A stretch of DNA of 64,000 bases from BPJU01 sp964425225 (GCA_964425225.1 CAYRMD010000016.1:8172-72171), one strand, 5' to 3'; positions 36,543 to 45,435 are shown, numbered from the stretch's first letter. Made by a program: numbers and translations. Notes: generated by a model not told the origin, from the letters alone.

Positions 36543-37478
36543 GTGACGGATGGGTCGCATGCATCGTACGGCGCAAAGTCTTCAGCTCGCCAAGCGTTTG
36601 TGCAGTGCACCTTCCCGGGTAGCCCCTACCCGTTTCGCCGCGGAAAAGTGCGCGACATTTTCGACTTGGGGGATCGACTGCTCATCGTTAGCACGGATCG
36701 GATTAGTGCTTTCGACTGGGTTTTACCAACCGCCATTCCCGACAAAGGGCGCGTATTGAATTTATTGAGCTTGTTTTGGTTCGAATATCTCGCGGTACCC
36801 AACCACGTGCTTTGTAGTGACGTAGAGCAGATTCCCTTGCCTGAAGGAGCCGATCGAACTCAATTGGCTGGGCGCCTGATGCTGGTCAAGAAGGCCGAAG
36901 TCGTTCCTTTCGAGTGTGTTGTCCGCGGTTATCTCGATGGATCGGCGTGGAAAGAGTATCGACAAACCGGAAATGTTTGTGGGCTACAGCTTCCGGCCGG
37001 CCTGATCCAAGGGCAAAAACTGCACGAGCCGATCTTTACTCCCGCTACCAAAGCTACTACGGGTCACGATGTCAATGTTAGTTTTGCGTACATGGCGGAT
37101 CGTATTGGCGGCGAGCTGGCGCGGCAACTGCGCGACAAGAGCATCGAGCTATACTGCCGCGGAGCTGAGTATGCATCCCAACACGGCATTCTGATCGCCG
37201 ATACGAAGTTCGAGTGGGGATTGATCGATGGCCAAGTGATTCTTATCGATGAAGTGCTCACGCCTGACAGTTCCCGATTCTGGCCACTGGATCAATACCA
37301 GCCGGGTGGCAGCCAACCGTCGTTCGACAAGCAGTTTGTGCGGGACTGGCTGGAACAATCGGGTTGGGACAAACAAAGTCCGCCGCCGGAGTTGCCCGAG
37401 GCAATCGTATGCGGCACCCGTTCTCGCTACATCGAAGCGTATGAACGGCTGACCGAGCGTCCGTTTCTTTGGAAATAA
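36543..37478 (+). CDS. purC: phosphoribosylaminoimidazole-succinocarboxamide synthase
   Basis: 311 aa, GTG start at 36543 with AGGGAG about 10 nt upstream. SAICAR synthase motifs are intact: RRGKVRDIFDLGDRLLIVST (nucleotide loop), DRISAFDWVLPTAIPDKG, FECVVRGYLDGSAWKEY and the metal/nucleotide-binding LIADTKFEWGLIDGQVILID with EVLTPDSSRFW. It ligates aspartate to CAIR with ATP in purine synthesis. The length fits the long (yeast-like) form, about 300 aa. No other pur gene is near. Confidence 0.96.
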   Translation: MTDGSHASYGAKSSARQAFVQCTFPGSPYPFRRGKVRDIFDLGDRLLIVSTDRISAFDWVLPTAIPDKGRVLNLLSLFWFEYLAVPNHVLCSDVEQIPLPEGADRTQLAGRLMLVKKAEVVPFECVVRGYLDGSAWKEYRQTGNVCGLQLPAGLIQGQKLHEPIFTPATKATTGHDVNVSFAYMADRIGGELARQLRDKSIELYCRGAEYASQHGILIADTKFEWGLIDGQVILIDEVLTPDSSRFWPLDQYQPGGSQPSFDKQFVRDWLEQSGWDKQSPPPELPEAIVCGTRSRYIEAYERLTERPFLWK

Positions 37479-37579
37479 AGGGCCGTGCAAACAATCGGAC
37501 CGTGGTGGTCTGCTGTCTAGGTCATGCGCACCTTTTTAGCGGTCGATTGTAAGCAGACTAGGGTTACTCGTTGGTTGTG

Positions 37580-39340
37580 TCATGGGTTGGTAGTCGTGGG
37601 TGGGCTGCTGGTCGAGGCGTGCAGACGGATCCAGCGAGCGCGCAACAGGTTGCCGTGCCGCTGCGGGGACTCATCGAGCAGATACGTTTCGCGCGCAGAC
37701 TGAAAATCGCCTTGCGCTTCCTGAGCTCGAGCTAAGTTATAACGAGCTCCATGCTGCCACGGACTCTCCGGTGAATCCTCCAACGTACGCTTGCGCAACC
37801 AGTTGGCCGCACTTTCGTAATCGCCATTGTCATAATGCAAGAGCCCCAAGAAATAACTGGCATGATAACGAGCAGCGCGCAGCAATTGCTGGCCGTTCCT
37901 CAGTCGTGCTTGCCACAACTCCACCGGTTCGCCTGGTCGCTGTTGCAAGCCATACAGCTCTTGCAGGTCGACGTCGGACTCGAGTTTTGCGATCTGGGCT
38001 TCTGGATGCCGAACCTCCATGTACTTGGCTACTGCACCAGGGCGGCTGGCCGTCGGTTCGAATTCATGTCGAAAGTGCAATTGCCGAGCCTGCATTAGCG
38101 GAGAAACACCGCTGAACATAAAACGCTCGGCTTGGTACTGGGCTTCCAATCGACTATCCTGCCGCCGCTTTTCTTGGTAGGCCAACGCATAAAGTTCGGT
38201 ATCAAACGGAATCCGCCATAAACGCACGTGCCGAATATGGGGTATGGACTGGAGACGTTGTTTGAGACCGGCCAAGTCAACCGCCAGAATCATCCGCTGC
38301 TCGCCGGCTAGCTGGCGTTCGATTAATTGCATTCGCAACGAAAGGGCTTCAGACGAAGCGTCCACTAGGGCTACTAAACGCTCGAGGTCCTCAGCACGAA
38401 CCCTATAGGTCAACGACTGACTAATATCCAGTCGGCGCAACCATTGAGGGTTTTTCACGATCTGCGACAGGGTTGCAATTCCTTGATCCCCTTCTTCCGG
38501 TATTGCCAAGCCCAACTCCGGATCGAAAAGGTAAAGCTCCTCACCAATCAACACCCCTACAGCCCATGGCGTCTCTCCGAAAGGCTTTCCGGTCGTGCTG
38601 ACAGCCAAGAGCACGGAAGGGATGCTCACCTGGCGCAAGAGCAACATGAAAACTCTGGCTCGTTGCCACGGATCTCCATGTCCCAGTAAAAGGCATTCCC
38701 AAGGTGCCAGGGTATAGCCAGGACCCGCTTCAGCGCGTTCGGCGGGCAATCGCTGCGAACCATCGTCAGGCCAAGATGCCAAAGCATCCAGTTGGATGTG
38801 CCGCACGGTCCAATCGAACAACTTGGATGCAACGACCAGTTGACGGGCCTCTTCGCTGGGCAATTGCTGAGTTTTTTGTTCTAACCAGGCAGCTAGATCG
38901 GCCGGCACGGAACCGTCGGGCACCCAGGTGGCAATATCCCGTAGCCAACGGCTTTCACGCAAATACAGCACATCGCGCAACGTGATTTCCGTCTTGTCCA
39001 ATTGCAGGAGGGACGGCAAGCGACGCAGCGCTCCCAAAGCCTCGTCCTGCACTAACGGATCGGGCCTCCAGCCAGCCGGTCGGTTTTGGACATCCAGCCA
39101 TCGATTAAGGTGATATGCCACCTGCGCCATGGCTTGTTCTGCGTCGAATTCATCCAACCGGCGGATTAGGTCGAACGCCTTCTGGAAGTGTTCTAAACCA
39201 GTTAGCTCCGTGTGTCCTCGGCGGAACTCCGATAAGACCGGATCCTGCGACTGGCCGCAGCCGAACATGACCCCAACGGCCAGTAGGAGTGTGAAGGCCA
39301 CGCGAATTTTACGCTGGTAACGCGGCGGCTTTTGCTCCAT
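37580..39340 (-). CDS. lipoprotein with transglutaminase-like and TPR-like parts
   Basis: 586 aa from ATG 39340, chosen because it leads directly into a lipoprotein signal (VAFTLLLAVGVMFGCGQ). An in-frame start at 39463 would add 41 unlikely residues. The middle (about 155-280) resembles a transglutaminase core: WECLLLGHGDPWQRARVFML, then LLRQVSIPSVLLAVS, WAVGVLIGEELYLFDPELGL. However, no Cys stands in the usual catalytic helix, so it may be inactive. The C-terminal 120 residues have two TPR-like helices (YHASYFLGLLHYDNGDYESA; NLARAQEAQGDFQSARETYL). Convergent with purC. Confidence 0.7.
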   Translation of the reverse strand: MEQKPPRYQRKIRVAFTLLLAVGVMFGCGQSQDPVLSEFRRGHTELTGLEHFQKAFDLIRRLDEFDAEQAMAQVAYHLNRWLDVQNRPAGWRPDPLVQDEALGALRRLPSLLQLDKTEITLRDVLYLRESRWLRDIATWVPDGSVPADLAAWLEQKTQQLPSEEARQLVVASKLFDWTVRHIQLDALASWPDDGSQRLPAERAEAGPGYTLAPWECLLLGHGDPWQRARVFMLLLRQVSIPSVLLAVSTTGKPFGETPWAVGVLIGEELYLFDPELGLAIPEEGDQGIATLSQIVKNPQWLRRLDISQSLTYRVRAEDLERLVALVDASSEALSLRMQLIERQLAGEQRMILAVDLAGLKQRLQSIPHIRHVRLWRIPFDTELYALAYQEKRRQDSRLEAQYQAERFMFSGVSPLMQARQLHFRHEFEPTASRPGAVAKYMEVRHPEAQIAKLESDVDLQELYGLQQRPGEPVELWQARLRNGQQLLRAARYHASYFLGLLHYDNGDYESAANWLRKRTLEDSPESPWQHGARYNLARAQEAQGDFQSARETYLLDESPQRHGNLLRARWIRLHASTSSPPTTTNP

Positions 39341-39631
39341 GGTGACGTGATCCACTCGTGCTCTCCGATTCGCGGTCAATGCTCTCAAACGGGTTGGTCC
39401 CGGCCAGGGCAGAGTTTTGGCAACCCCCCGCCGGAGTATCCCTGGATTTAGACTGTGCCGCATGGCCTAGCTTTATTGGCACGTGCGGCCCGCGTGGCTG
39501 ACCTTGGCCCAACCAGCATCATATCAAGCCGAAATCGAACAGGGGCTAGGCCATTGGTGATTCTACGCACAAACACGCCGAACGGTTTTTCGATAGCTCC
39601 GACACTACAATCCTACGTGAGAAGTGGGCCA

Positions 39632-39841
39632 ATGAAAAAACCCGAGGCGCGTACGCCGGGATGGGCAATCGACTGGAGTATGGCCTTGTCTATTAGCATT
39701 GGGTTAGTACTGGGTTGCAGCTCGACGTTTGCCGTTCGCGGCATTTGGCGGCTCTTTCTAAACCGGGCCGGCCAAAAGCGTCGCCTCCCCTTGCCGCGGT
39801 TCTCCCTCTTTTGTACCAGGCAGGTTGAAGGAAAAAAATGA
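39632..39841 (+). CDS. small single-helix membrane protein (69 aa)
   Basis: ATG 39632 with a GAGAAGTGGG stretch upstream. A short polar N-terminus, one hydrophobic segment (WSMALSISIGLVLGCSSTFA) and a basic C-terminal tail form a plausible inner-membrane protein. No family recognised. The stop TGA overlaps the stem of a clear bidirectional terminator (39832-39872), which supports a transcript ending here. 39341-39631 shows no other gene. Confidence 0.45.
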   Translation: MKKPEARTPGWAIDWSMALSISIGLVLGCSSTFAVRGIWRLFLNRAGQKRRLPLPRFSLFCTRQVEGKK

Positions 39842-39872
39842 GTCTCCCAAGGCAACGTCTCAGACTCTTTTT
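39832..39872. terminator. bidirectional intrinsic terminator
   Basis: AAAAAAA (39832-39838), T, GAGTCT (39840-39845), a 16-nt loop, AGACTC (39862-39867), TTTTT (39868-39872). Both strands read a hairpin followed by T residues, so it can stop the rightward small gene and the leftward kdsA transcript. Confidence 0.8.
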
Positions 39873-39956
39873 ATTTCTGCCCGGGGGCAATTGTGCCTTT
39901 CCGTGACATCATTTCCCATCCCGCACGCCTACTCTATGCCAAGGCTCCAACCGAGC

Positions 39957-40802
39957 CTATGGCAACTGTCTCAACGAACTTATACGACGGGCCGTGCTCC
40001 ATAGCTCAACCAACCGGCACAGCAGCGGCTGGAACTGCGCCAGGGGCACCATGTTTGGTCCATCGCTTGGGGCACGATCTGGGTCCGGATGGGTTTCGAA
40101 AAAGAGCCCGTCCACTCCAACAGCCACAGCGGCTCGTGCCAGGGGTTCCACCATCGCGCGATTTCCACCCGTTGCACCGCCCAAACCACCTGGCTCCTGG
40201 ACGCTGTGCGTTGCGTCGAACACCACCGGGCAGCCGAATTGGCGCATGATCACGAGAGCTCGAAAATCATTCACCAAGCGACCATAGCCAAAAAAGGTAC
40301 CCCGTTCACAAAGAAGGATGTGGCGAGGGCCGGCGCTGCTCAACTTTTGAACCACGAACTGCATGTCGTTCGGTGCTACGAACTGGCCTTTCTTGACATG
40401 GATAGCTTTGCCGGTCCGAGCTGCTGCCACGAGTAGATCGGTTTGGCGGCATAGGAATGCCGGTATTTGCAATAGGTCACATACCTCGGCTGCCGCTGAT
40501 GCTTGAGGCGATTCGTGCACATCCGTGGTTACGGGAATAGCGAATTCCCGGCGTACGTCATCCAGAATTTTTAGTCCCTCCTCCAGTCCGACGCCTCGGA
40601 AACTGTCGCCCCGCGTACGATTGGCCTTGTCGAAGGAGGCCTTAAATACCCACTGGACAGGCATGGCTCGTACGATGGCGCTTAGCTGCTCGGCAATGCG
40701 CATCGTAAGATCACGAGACTCGATGACACACGGCCCGGCAATCAGAAGTAAGGGTTGGTCATCGCCACACAGATAGGGTCCGATTTGAGCCAGTACGCGC
40801 AC
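39957..40802 (-). CDS. kdsA: 3-deoxy-8-phosphooctulonate synthase
   Basis: 281 aa from GTG 40802, which has AGGAG 9 nt upstream; a TTG at 40811 lies too close to that site. Motifs: LLIAGPCVIESRDLTM, FKASFDKANRTRGDSFRG, IPVTTDVHESPQ, IHVKKGQFVAPNDM, CPVVFDATHSVQEPGG and FFETHPDPDRAPSDGPN. The Cys in GPCVIES and the later His, Glu and Asp ligands place it in the metal-dependent KdsA class (the metal-independent form has Asn there). It condenses phosphoenolpyruvate with arabinose-5-phosphate to give Kdo-8-phosphate for lipopolysaccharide. Alone on its strand; a hairpin pair lies upstream. Confidence 0.95.
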   Translation of the reverse strand: MRVLAQIGPYLCGDDQPLLLIAGPCVIESRDLTMRIAEQLSAIVRAMPVQWVFKASFDKANRTRGDSFRGVGLEEGLKILDDVRREFAIPVTTDVHESPQASAAAEVCDLLQIPAFLCRQTDLLVAAARTGKAIHVKKGQFVAPNDMQFVVQKLSSAGPRHILLCERGTFFGYGRLVNDFRALVIMRQFGCPVVFDATHSVQEPGGLGGATGGNRAMVEPLARAAVAVGVDGLFFETHPDPDRAPSDGPNMVPLAQFQPLLCRLVELWSTARRISSLRQLP

Positions 40803-40847
40803 CGCCGCCAACTCCTACATCGATCATGCTAAAAACTTTCGACTGGT

Positions 40848-40875
40848 CCCCTCTACCAAGGGGCTCTAGCCCCTT
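40848..40875 (-). promoter_or_regulatory. mutually exclusive hairpins in the kdsA leader
   Basis: AAGGGG at 40858-40863 can pair either with CCCCT at 40848-40852 or with CCCCTT at 40870-40875 (extended by CT/AG). It lies 45-75 nt upstream of the kdsA start. The second hairpin has no T-run on the minus strand, so attenuation is only a possibility. Confidence 0.3.
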
Positions 40876-41081
40876 GCTTAATCTTTTGCGGATTATCCCA
40901 TGTTCGTTACACTCTCGTCCACAGCGAAATGACTGAGCGAGGTTTAGCGGCATAGCCAACAGGACCTATTTTTTATCGAGAACGCGTCTTTGGCTTTGCG
41001 CATGTGCGTTAAAGCATTTTGGCTTACAACTGTGACGCACGTTGGGGCATTGCCACGGGGCCCACTCACGAACCAGGTACC

Positions 41082-42026
41082 TTAAGGTAGTAATATCGAC
41101 CAACGCTTAGGGCACACTCGGATCGATACGGGCATCCGGTCTCCCGGATCTCCGTCCATTTGATAGGGTATGGGCTTTTCCGCTTCCAGGCGTATATGCG
41201 CCACACGCTCATGGCGAGCTCCGCGGCATCGATCGTGCCGCCCAAGAAGGATCAGTACCAGGTACACGAGACTGCTCCAGAAGTGGCGCGGTGGGAACGT
41301 ACAGACATCCAACAAGCCGTCGGTCGGTCGAGCCTCGCGACATACGGGAATGCCCATGGCATAGCACGGCATGTTAAACACGAACACCCAGGGTGCTTTC
41401 CAGGCGGATTCTTGCACGTTGGCAGTTGAGTCGGTCACATCGAGTTGAAGCTGGATGGATGGGTATTGGTAGCACCAAATGGTGCGCAGCAACGGAGCCA
41501 CGTAAGCAGCGTGTCCGGCATGGCCGCGGCGGCGCTGGTGCATCAGCCACACAACCTGAGCATCAAAACCACATGTTAGCGTGAACAGGAACAACCGGCC
41601 GTTGGCTTGACCGGCATCTAGGGTGACTGCCCGGCCCGTGTCGATAGCCCGCAGTAATTGGCTTATGGAGCCGCGATAGCCGATCCAGCGCGCCATCACG
41701 TTTTCGTTACCGATACAAAGTGGGGCCAATGGCACCGAAGGTGGTAGTAGCGTCGCCGCGAGTGTCGAGGTGCCGTCGCCGCCTGCTGGTACGACGCACC
41801 GCAACTGGCGAACCAGGTCCGGATCGGCTACTCGGTTGGCGAATTCCTGTCGATCCTCGTATTGCTCAACGCGATAACCGGCCTCGGCCATCGCCCGGGC
41901 GGCCTGGGAAACGATGGAAGTTCGATCCCGAGGTCCAGCTTTGGGGTTGCGCAATACGAGAACCGTGCGGCGCTCGTCCCGCACAAGCCAGGGCTCGGGT
42001 AGTTTGTCCCACGGCACGTGATTCAT
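41082..42026 (-). CDS. diacylglycerol/sphingosine-kinase-like protein (YegS/LCB5 family)
   Basis: 314 aa. The catalytic domain starts with VLVLRNPKAG, has the nucleotide loop CVVPAGGDGTSTLAATLLPP, and a C-terminal beta domain with PTDGLLDVCTF and YQMDGDPGD. The family loop is normally GGDGTLNE followed by GTxN; here it is GGDGT-STL and IGNENVMAR, so two usual polar residues differ. It probably phosphorylates a membrane lipid or related alcohol at the cytoplasmic face. Downstream of nothing obvious on its strand; kdsA is 271 bp further on. Confidence 0.85.
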   Translation of the reverse strand: MNHVPWDKLPEPWLVRDERRTVLVLRNPKAGPRDRTSIVSQAARAMAEAGYRVEQYEDRQEFANRVADPDLVRQLRCVVPAGGDGTSTLAATLLPPSVPLAPLCIGNENVMARWIGYRGSISQLLRAIDTGRAVTLDAGQANGRLFLFTLTCGFDAQVVWLMHQRRRGHAGHAAYVAPLLRTIWCYQYPSIQLQLDVTDSTANVQESAWKAPWVFVFNMPCYAMGIPVCREARPTDGLLDVCTFPPRHFWSSLVYLVLILLGRHDRCRGARHERVAHIRLEAEKPIPYQMDGDPGDRMPVSIRVCPKRWSILLP

Positions 42027-42633
42027 GACAGGACGCGTTGCCGTTGGTCTTACGGCAACACTAGCAGCGATACTATTTCGATGGCGCAGTATTTTTCAAG
42101 AGTCCCGCCTGCTACCAAGATCGTTACCGAATCGGGCCGTTAGGGCAAGGCGAATTGGACAGCAATCGGTGAGCGGAGGGCGGGGCCGCTTATCCTCGGG
42201 GGATTCAGTTGCAACCGAGCCCGCCAGCGGTAGTGGCTAAGCAATTAAACGCAAAGGCGCAGAGTCGCAATGACGACCAGCCGAAACCCATAAAGGAACA
42301 CGGCATGGCATGCCCCGACCGAATGCGATCCGACTCGTCGAGATCCTTGCGCCAATCGCCAATTGGGGTGCGCACGTCGGCCACCAGCAGTGGTGCGGCC
42401 CACACGCTCCACAGCGACAACTTTTTGGTGGGGAGATCGGGCGAACCGGTATGGAAACGGGGTAAGGGGGAACGTGCCGGAAGTAAAGACACAGAGATGC
42501 AAGCGCGACACCGCTTAGCCTGCTATTGAAGGCATAGGTAATGCAACATAGAATTCAGGGTTTACGGGGCTGGGTAGATGGGAGGATCGTGCTACCCCTT
42601 TCAGCCGACTCTCGGCTGCGAGTTAGTACGGAT
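42027..42633. other. intergenic region with an ACGC repeat, upstream of tRNA-Thr
   Basis: An ACGC repeat lies at 42245-42273 (TTAAACGCAAAGGCGCAGAG). Two overlapping minus-strand frames of about 90 codons (42205-42511) run into this repeat and show no consistent codon bias; no gene is called. CCCTTTCAGCCGACTCTCGG before the tRNA may be part of its promoter region. Confidence 0.5.
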
Positions 42634-42707
42634 GCCAGCGTAGCTTCAATTGGCAGAGCACCGCATTCGTAATGCGGGGGTTGCGGGTTCGACTCCCGCC
42701 GCTGGCT
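42634..42707 (+). tRNA. tRNA-Thr (anticodon CGT)
   Basis: A 74-nt cloverleaf: acceptor GCCAGCG/CGCTGGC, D arm with TTCAATTGGCAGAGCA, anticodon stem CCGCA/TGCGG with loop TTCGTAA (anticodon CGT), T arm GCGGG-TTCGACT-CCCGC, discriminator T at 42707. CCA is not encoded. It stands 55 bp before the TPR-alphaCTD gene and could share its transcript. Confidence 0.95.
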
Positions 42708-42762
42708 CTTGAGGGTGAGATGGTCACGTTATGCGAAGTCCTAGACCAGGAGAAGCGCAGGT

Positions 42763-44088
42763 ATGACGGAAACAGCGACCGTGGATTTACGAGAGGTCGT
42801 TTTGTCGAACACGACATTTGGTCCGCACGAGATTCGGCTCATAACGCGCACCATTTCCGAGGATTATTCGAAATTGCCGGTCTTTCGTGACGCGGTCGCT
42901 CAATTGGAACAGCGCGAGGATTTAACGCCGGCAGCAGCGGTACGTTTAGGAGTGTGCTTGTACTTGTTGGGGCGCAATGAACGGGCGTTGGAGGTTCTGA
43001 AAAAATCCGATGGTGGGGCTTTAGCTCAGTTTTATATGGCCAAAGCCCTTTTTGCTCTGGAACGCTACGACGACGCGATTGCTCACTATCAGGCCGCGCA
43101 GAAAGCAGGATACGACGCCGATTATTGCAAGCTGGGCATTGCAGAATGTCTGCGATATGCTGGCAAGGCTGAAGAGGCCATGAAGGTGGTGGACGATTTA
43201 TACGGACCGATCGAACAGACGGCCGAGTATTTGTATCAACGGGCCGCGACGATTGCGGCATTGCGCTCCAATCCCCCCGAGGTGATTGCGCTCTATGAAC
43301 GGGCGGTGCAAACCGGAGAGAATCACCCGGGAGCGTTATTCGGCTTGGCTTTGGAAAACGACCGCCGGGGCAATGATGAGGAGGCTATCGAGTTGTATCG
43401 ACGGGCAGCCAGTTGTTTCCCGGCGCATGTCGGATCGCTGCTCAATTTGGGAATCCTCTACGAGGATCGACAGCAGTACGACCGCGCCCGCCAGTGTTAT
43501 CAACGGATTCTGGATGCTTATCCGAACCATCCGCGTGCTCGGTTGTTTTTCAAAGACGTAGCGGGCGCTAGCGACGTTTACGTCGATGAGGAAGCTCAGC
43601 GGCAACGCGAGCGGATCGAACAGGTGCTGAATATTCCGGTTAGCGACTTTGAACTTTCCGTCCGCAGTCGCAACTGTTTGCAAAAGATGGGCGTGCGTAC
43701 TTTAGGGGACTTGACGCGATTAACCGAGCAGGAGCTGTTAGCCAGCAAGAATTTTGGTGAGACGTCGCTGGCTGAAATCAAGGAAATGCTGGCGCAGCGC
43801 GGACTGCGCTTGGGGCAATTTGCTCACGAGAAGCGCGAAGTCGAGCCGGTCGTCGAGACAGCCGTCATTTCACCCGATGCGCAGGCACTTTTGGAACGCC
43901 CGATTACGGACCTCAACCTTTCGGTCCGCTCTCGAAAATGTATGCAGCGCCTCAATGTCGTAACGCTGGGGGATCTGATTCGCAAGTCGGCCGACGACCT
44001 GCTGGAATGCAAGAATTTCGGTGTCACTAGCCTCAACGAAGTGCGCGAAAAACTCGCTCAGTTGGGGTTGAAACTCCGCGGTGAATAA
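42763..44088 (+). CDS. TPR protein with two C-terminal RNA polymerase alpha-CTD-like domains
   Basis: 441 aa, AGGAG about 10 nt before the ATG. TPR repeats fill about 55-265 (GRNERALEVLKKSDGG, ALERYDDAIAHYQAAQKAGY, HVGSLLNLGILYEDRQQYDR). Two helix-hairpin-helix alpha-CTD-like domains follow: about 290-350 (DFELSVRSRNCLQKMG; KNFGETSLAEIKEMLAQRGL) and about 380-440 (DLNLSVRSRKCMQRLN; KNFGVTSLNEVREKLAQLGL). The Arg matching E. coli alpha R265 is kept in both; Asn268 is kept only in the first; Lys298 is Thr in both, Ser299 is kept. It could bind DNA, regulators or RNA polymerase (inference). It overlaps tgt by 8 bases, so it is coupled to the tgt-yajC-secDF operon. Confidence 0.92.
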   Translation: MTETATVDLREVVLSNTTFGPHEIRLITRTISEDYSKLPVFRDAVAQLEQREDLTPAAAVRLGVCLYLLGRNERALEVLKKSDGGALAQFYMAKALFALERYDDAIAHYQAAQKAGYDADYCKLGIAECLRYAGKAEEAMKVVDDLYGPIEQTAEYLYQRAATIAALRSNPPEVIALYERAVQTGENHPGALFGLALENDRRGNDEEAIELYRRAASCFPAHVGSLLNLGILYEDRQQYDRARQCYQRILDAYPNHPRARLFFKDVAGASDVYVDEEAQRQRERIEQVLNIPVSDFELSVRSRNCLQKMGVRTLGDLTRLTEQELLASKNFGETSLAEIKEMLAQRGLRLGQFAHEKREVEPVVETAVISPDAQALLERPITDLNLSVRSRKCMQRLNVVTLGDLIRKSADDLLECKNFGVTSLNEVREKLAQLGLKLRGE

Positions 44089-45220
44089 CCCAAAACCCCT
44101 CGCGTTCCGGTTGCTGGCCGTTGATCGTCAGTCAGCCGCCCGCCGTTCGGTGTTGCAAACACCTCACGGTTCGGTGGACTTGCCTGCTTTCATGCCTGTC
44201 GGAACACAGGGCTCGGTCAAAGGGCTCTTGCCCGATGTACTGCGAGAGTGTGGTACGCAGATCCTCTTGGCCAATACGTATCACTTGATGTTGCGTCCCG
44301 GCGCTGAGCTAATCGCGGAATTGGGTGGTCTGCACCGTTTCATGGCCTGGGATGGAGCGATCCTGACGGACAGCGGCGGTTTCCAGCTCTATAGCCTGGC
44401 TGCACGTGTCGAGATAACTGAACAACAGGTCACTTTCCAGTCTCATATCGACGGTGCGCGTGTCGACCTTAGTCCGGAAAAGGCAATCGAGTTGCAACAG
44501 CAGTTCGGCAGCGACATCGCGATGGTGTTGGATGATGTGGTGGGTTTGCCGAATACAGCCGAGCGGATCGAGCTGGCATGCCGGCGCACCGTTCGATGGG
44601 CACAGCGATCACTAGCTGCTCATCGGCGAAGGGATCAAGCACTCTTTGCCATCGTCCAAGGCGGATTGGACGTGGGCCTTCGACTGTGGTGTGCTCAAGA
44701 ACTGGCAGCTATGCCCTTCGACGGGTTTGCCCTCGGGGGACTAAGCGTCGGAGAACCTGCCGCCCAGATGTATCGGATTGTAGAGGAAACGTGTCCCGCG
44801 CTTCCGGCCGATCGCCCTCGGTACTTGATGGGTGTCGGTAGGCCACAGGACATTCTACAGGCGGTGGCGGCTGGAGTGGACCTGTTTGATTGCGTGCTGC
44901 CGACGCGCAACGGCCGCAATGCGATGGCATTTACCGACGCCGGCCCCATCCGTATTCGTAATGCTCAGTACCGTAATGACCCTCGCCCTTTGGACCCCGA
45001 TACGCCATCCTTGGCTAGCCGGTTTAGTCGGGCTTATTTGAGGCACCTGTTTTTGTCCGGTGAGATGCTTGGCCCGCTTCTGATATCGGCGCATAATGTG
45101 GCCTACTACCAGCGTTTGATGGCGGAGATCCGCATGGCAATTGAACAAGGCTGTTTTCTCGAATATGCCGAGCAAAAACGGGCACGGTGGCAGCATGCGC
45201 AGGCTGAGTTCTCCGATTAA
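44081..45220 (+). CDS. tgt: queuine tRNA-ribosyltransferase, zinc cysteines replaced
   Basis: 379 aa, GTG start inside the previous gene. Catalytic parts are intact: DSGGFQLYSLA with the general base Asp, GGLSVGEP, and the nucleophile Asp in LFDCVLPTRNGRNAMAF. Tgt swaps guanine-34 for preQ1 in GUN-anticodon tRNAs. The zinc site is normally CxCxxC plus a downstream His. Here the three Cys positions are Thr308, Ser310 and Ser313 (PLDPDTPSLASRFSRAYLRH), with exact spacing kept, while His338 (LLISAHNVAYY) remains. Flanking sequence is otherwise canonical, so this is not a frameshift. It lies in the usual tgt-yajC-secDF order. Confidence 0.93.
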   Translation: MNNPKPLAFRLLAVDRQSAARRSVLQTPHGSVDLPAFMPVGTQGSVKGLLPDVLRECGTQILLANTYHLMLRPGAELIAELGGLHRFMAWDGAILTDSGGFQLYSLAARVEITEQQVTFQSHIDGARVDLSPEKAIELQQQFGSDIAMVLDDVVGLPNTAERIELACRRTVRWAQRSLAAHRRRDQALFAIVQGGLDVGLRLWCAQELAAMPFDGFALGGLSVGEPAAQMYRIVEETCPALPADRPRYLMGVGRPQDILQAVAAGVDLFDCVLPTRNGRNAMAFTDAGPIRIRNAQYRNDPRPLDPDTPSLASRFSRAYLRHLFLSGEMLGPLLISAHNVAYYQRLMAEIRMAIEQGCFLEYAEQKRARWQHAQAEFSD

Positions 45221-45435
45221 CGGGGCTTTTTAGGAGCGCAAGCTTATCGGCCTAGCGTGGCCCGCCTTGTTCGCAAATTAGCCGGGACGTATGATAAAAG
45301 CCCATTAGTTGAAGGCCCATGCGCGCCATGGGGCTCATTCATTACCCCATTGGACCGGCCCTCCAAGCCGGGAGGCCGCCCGGTGTGGACCTGCGGCACG
45401 ACTGTGGGCGGTTCTTAGAATGTTAAGGAATCGGC

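Noticed and set aside
42205..42511. Two overlapping minus-strand frames upstream of tRNA-Thr
   Set aside because: Two frames are equally open, both end in or near the ACGC repeat, and codon bias is unclear.
45330..45400. G/C-rich hairpins before yajC as an SRP RNA or riboswitch
   Set aside because: No conserved SRP RNA tetraloop region or known riboswitch core could be found.
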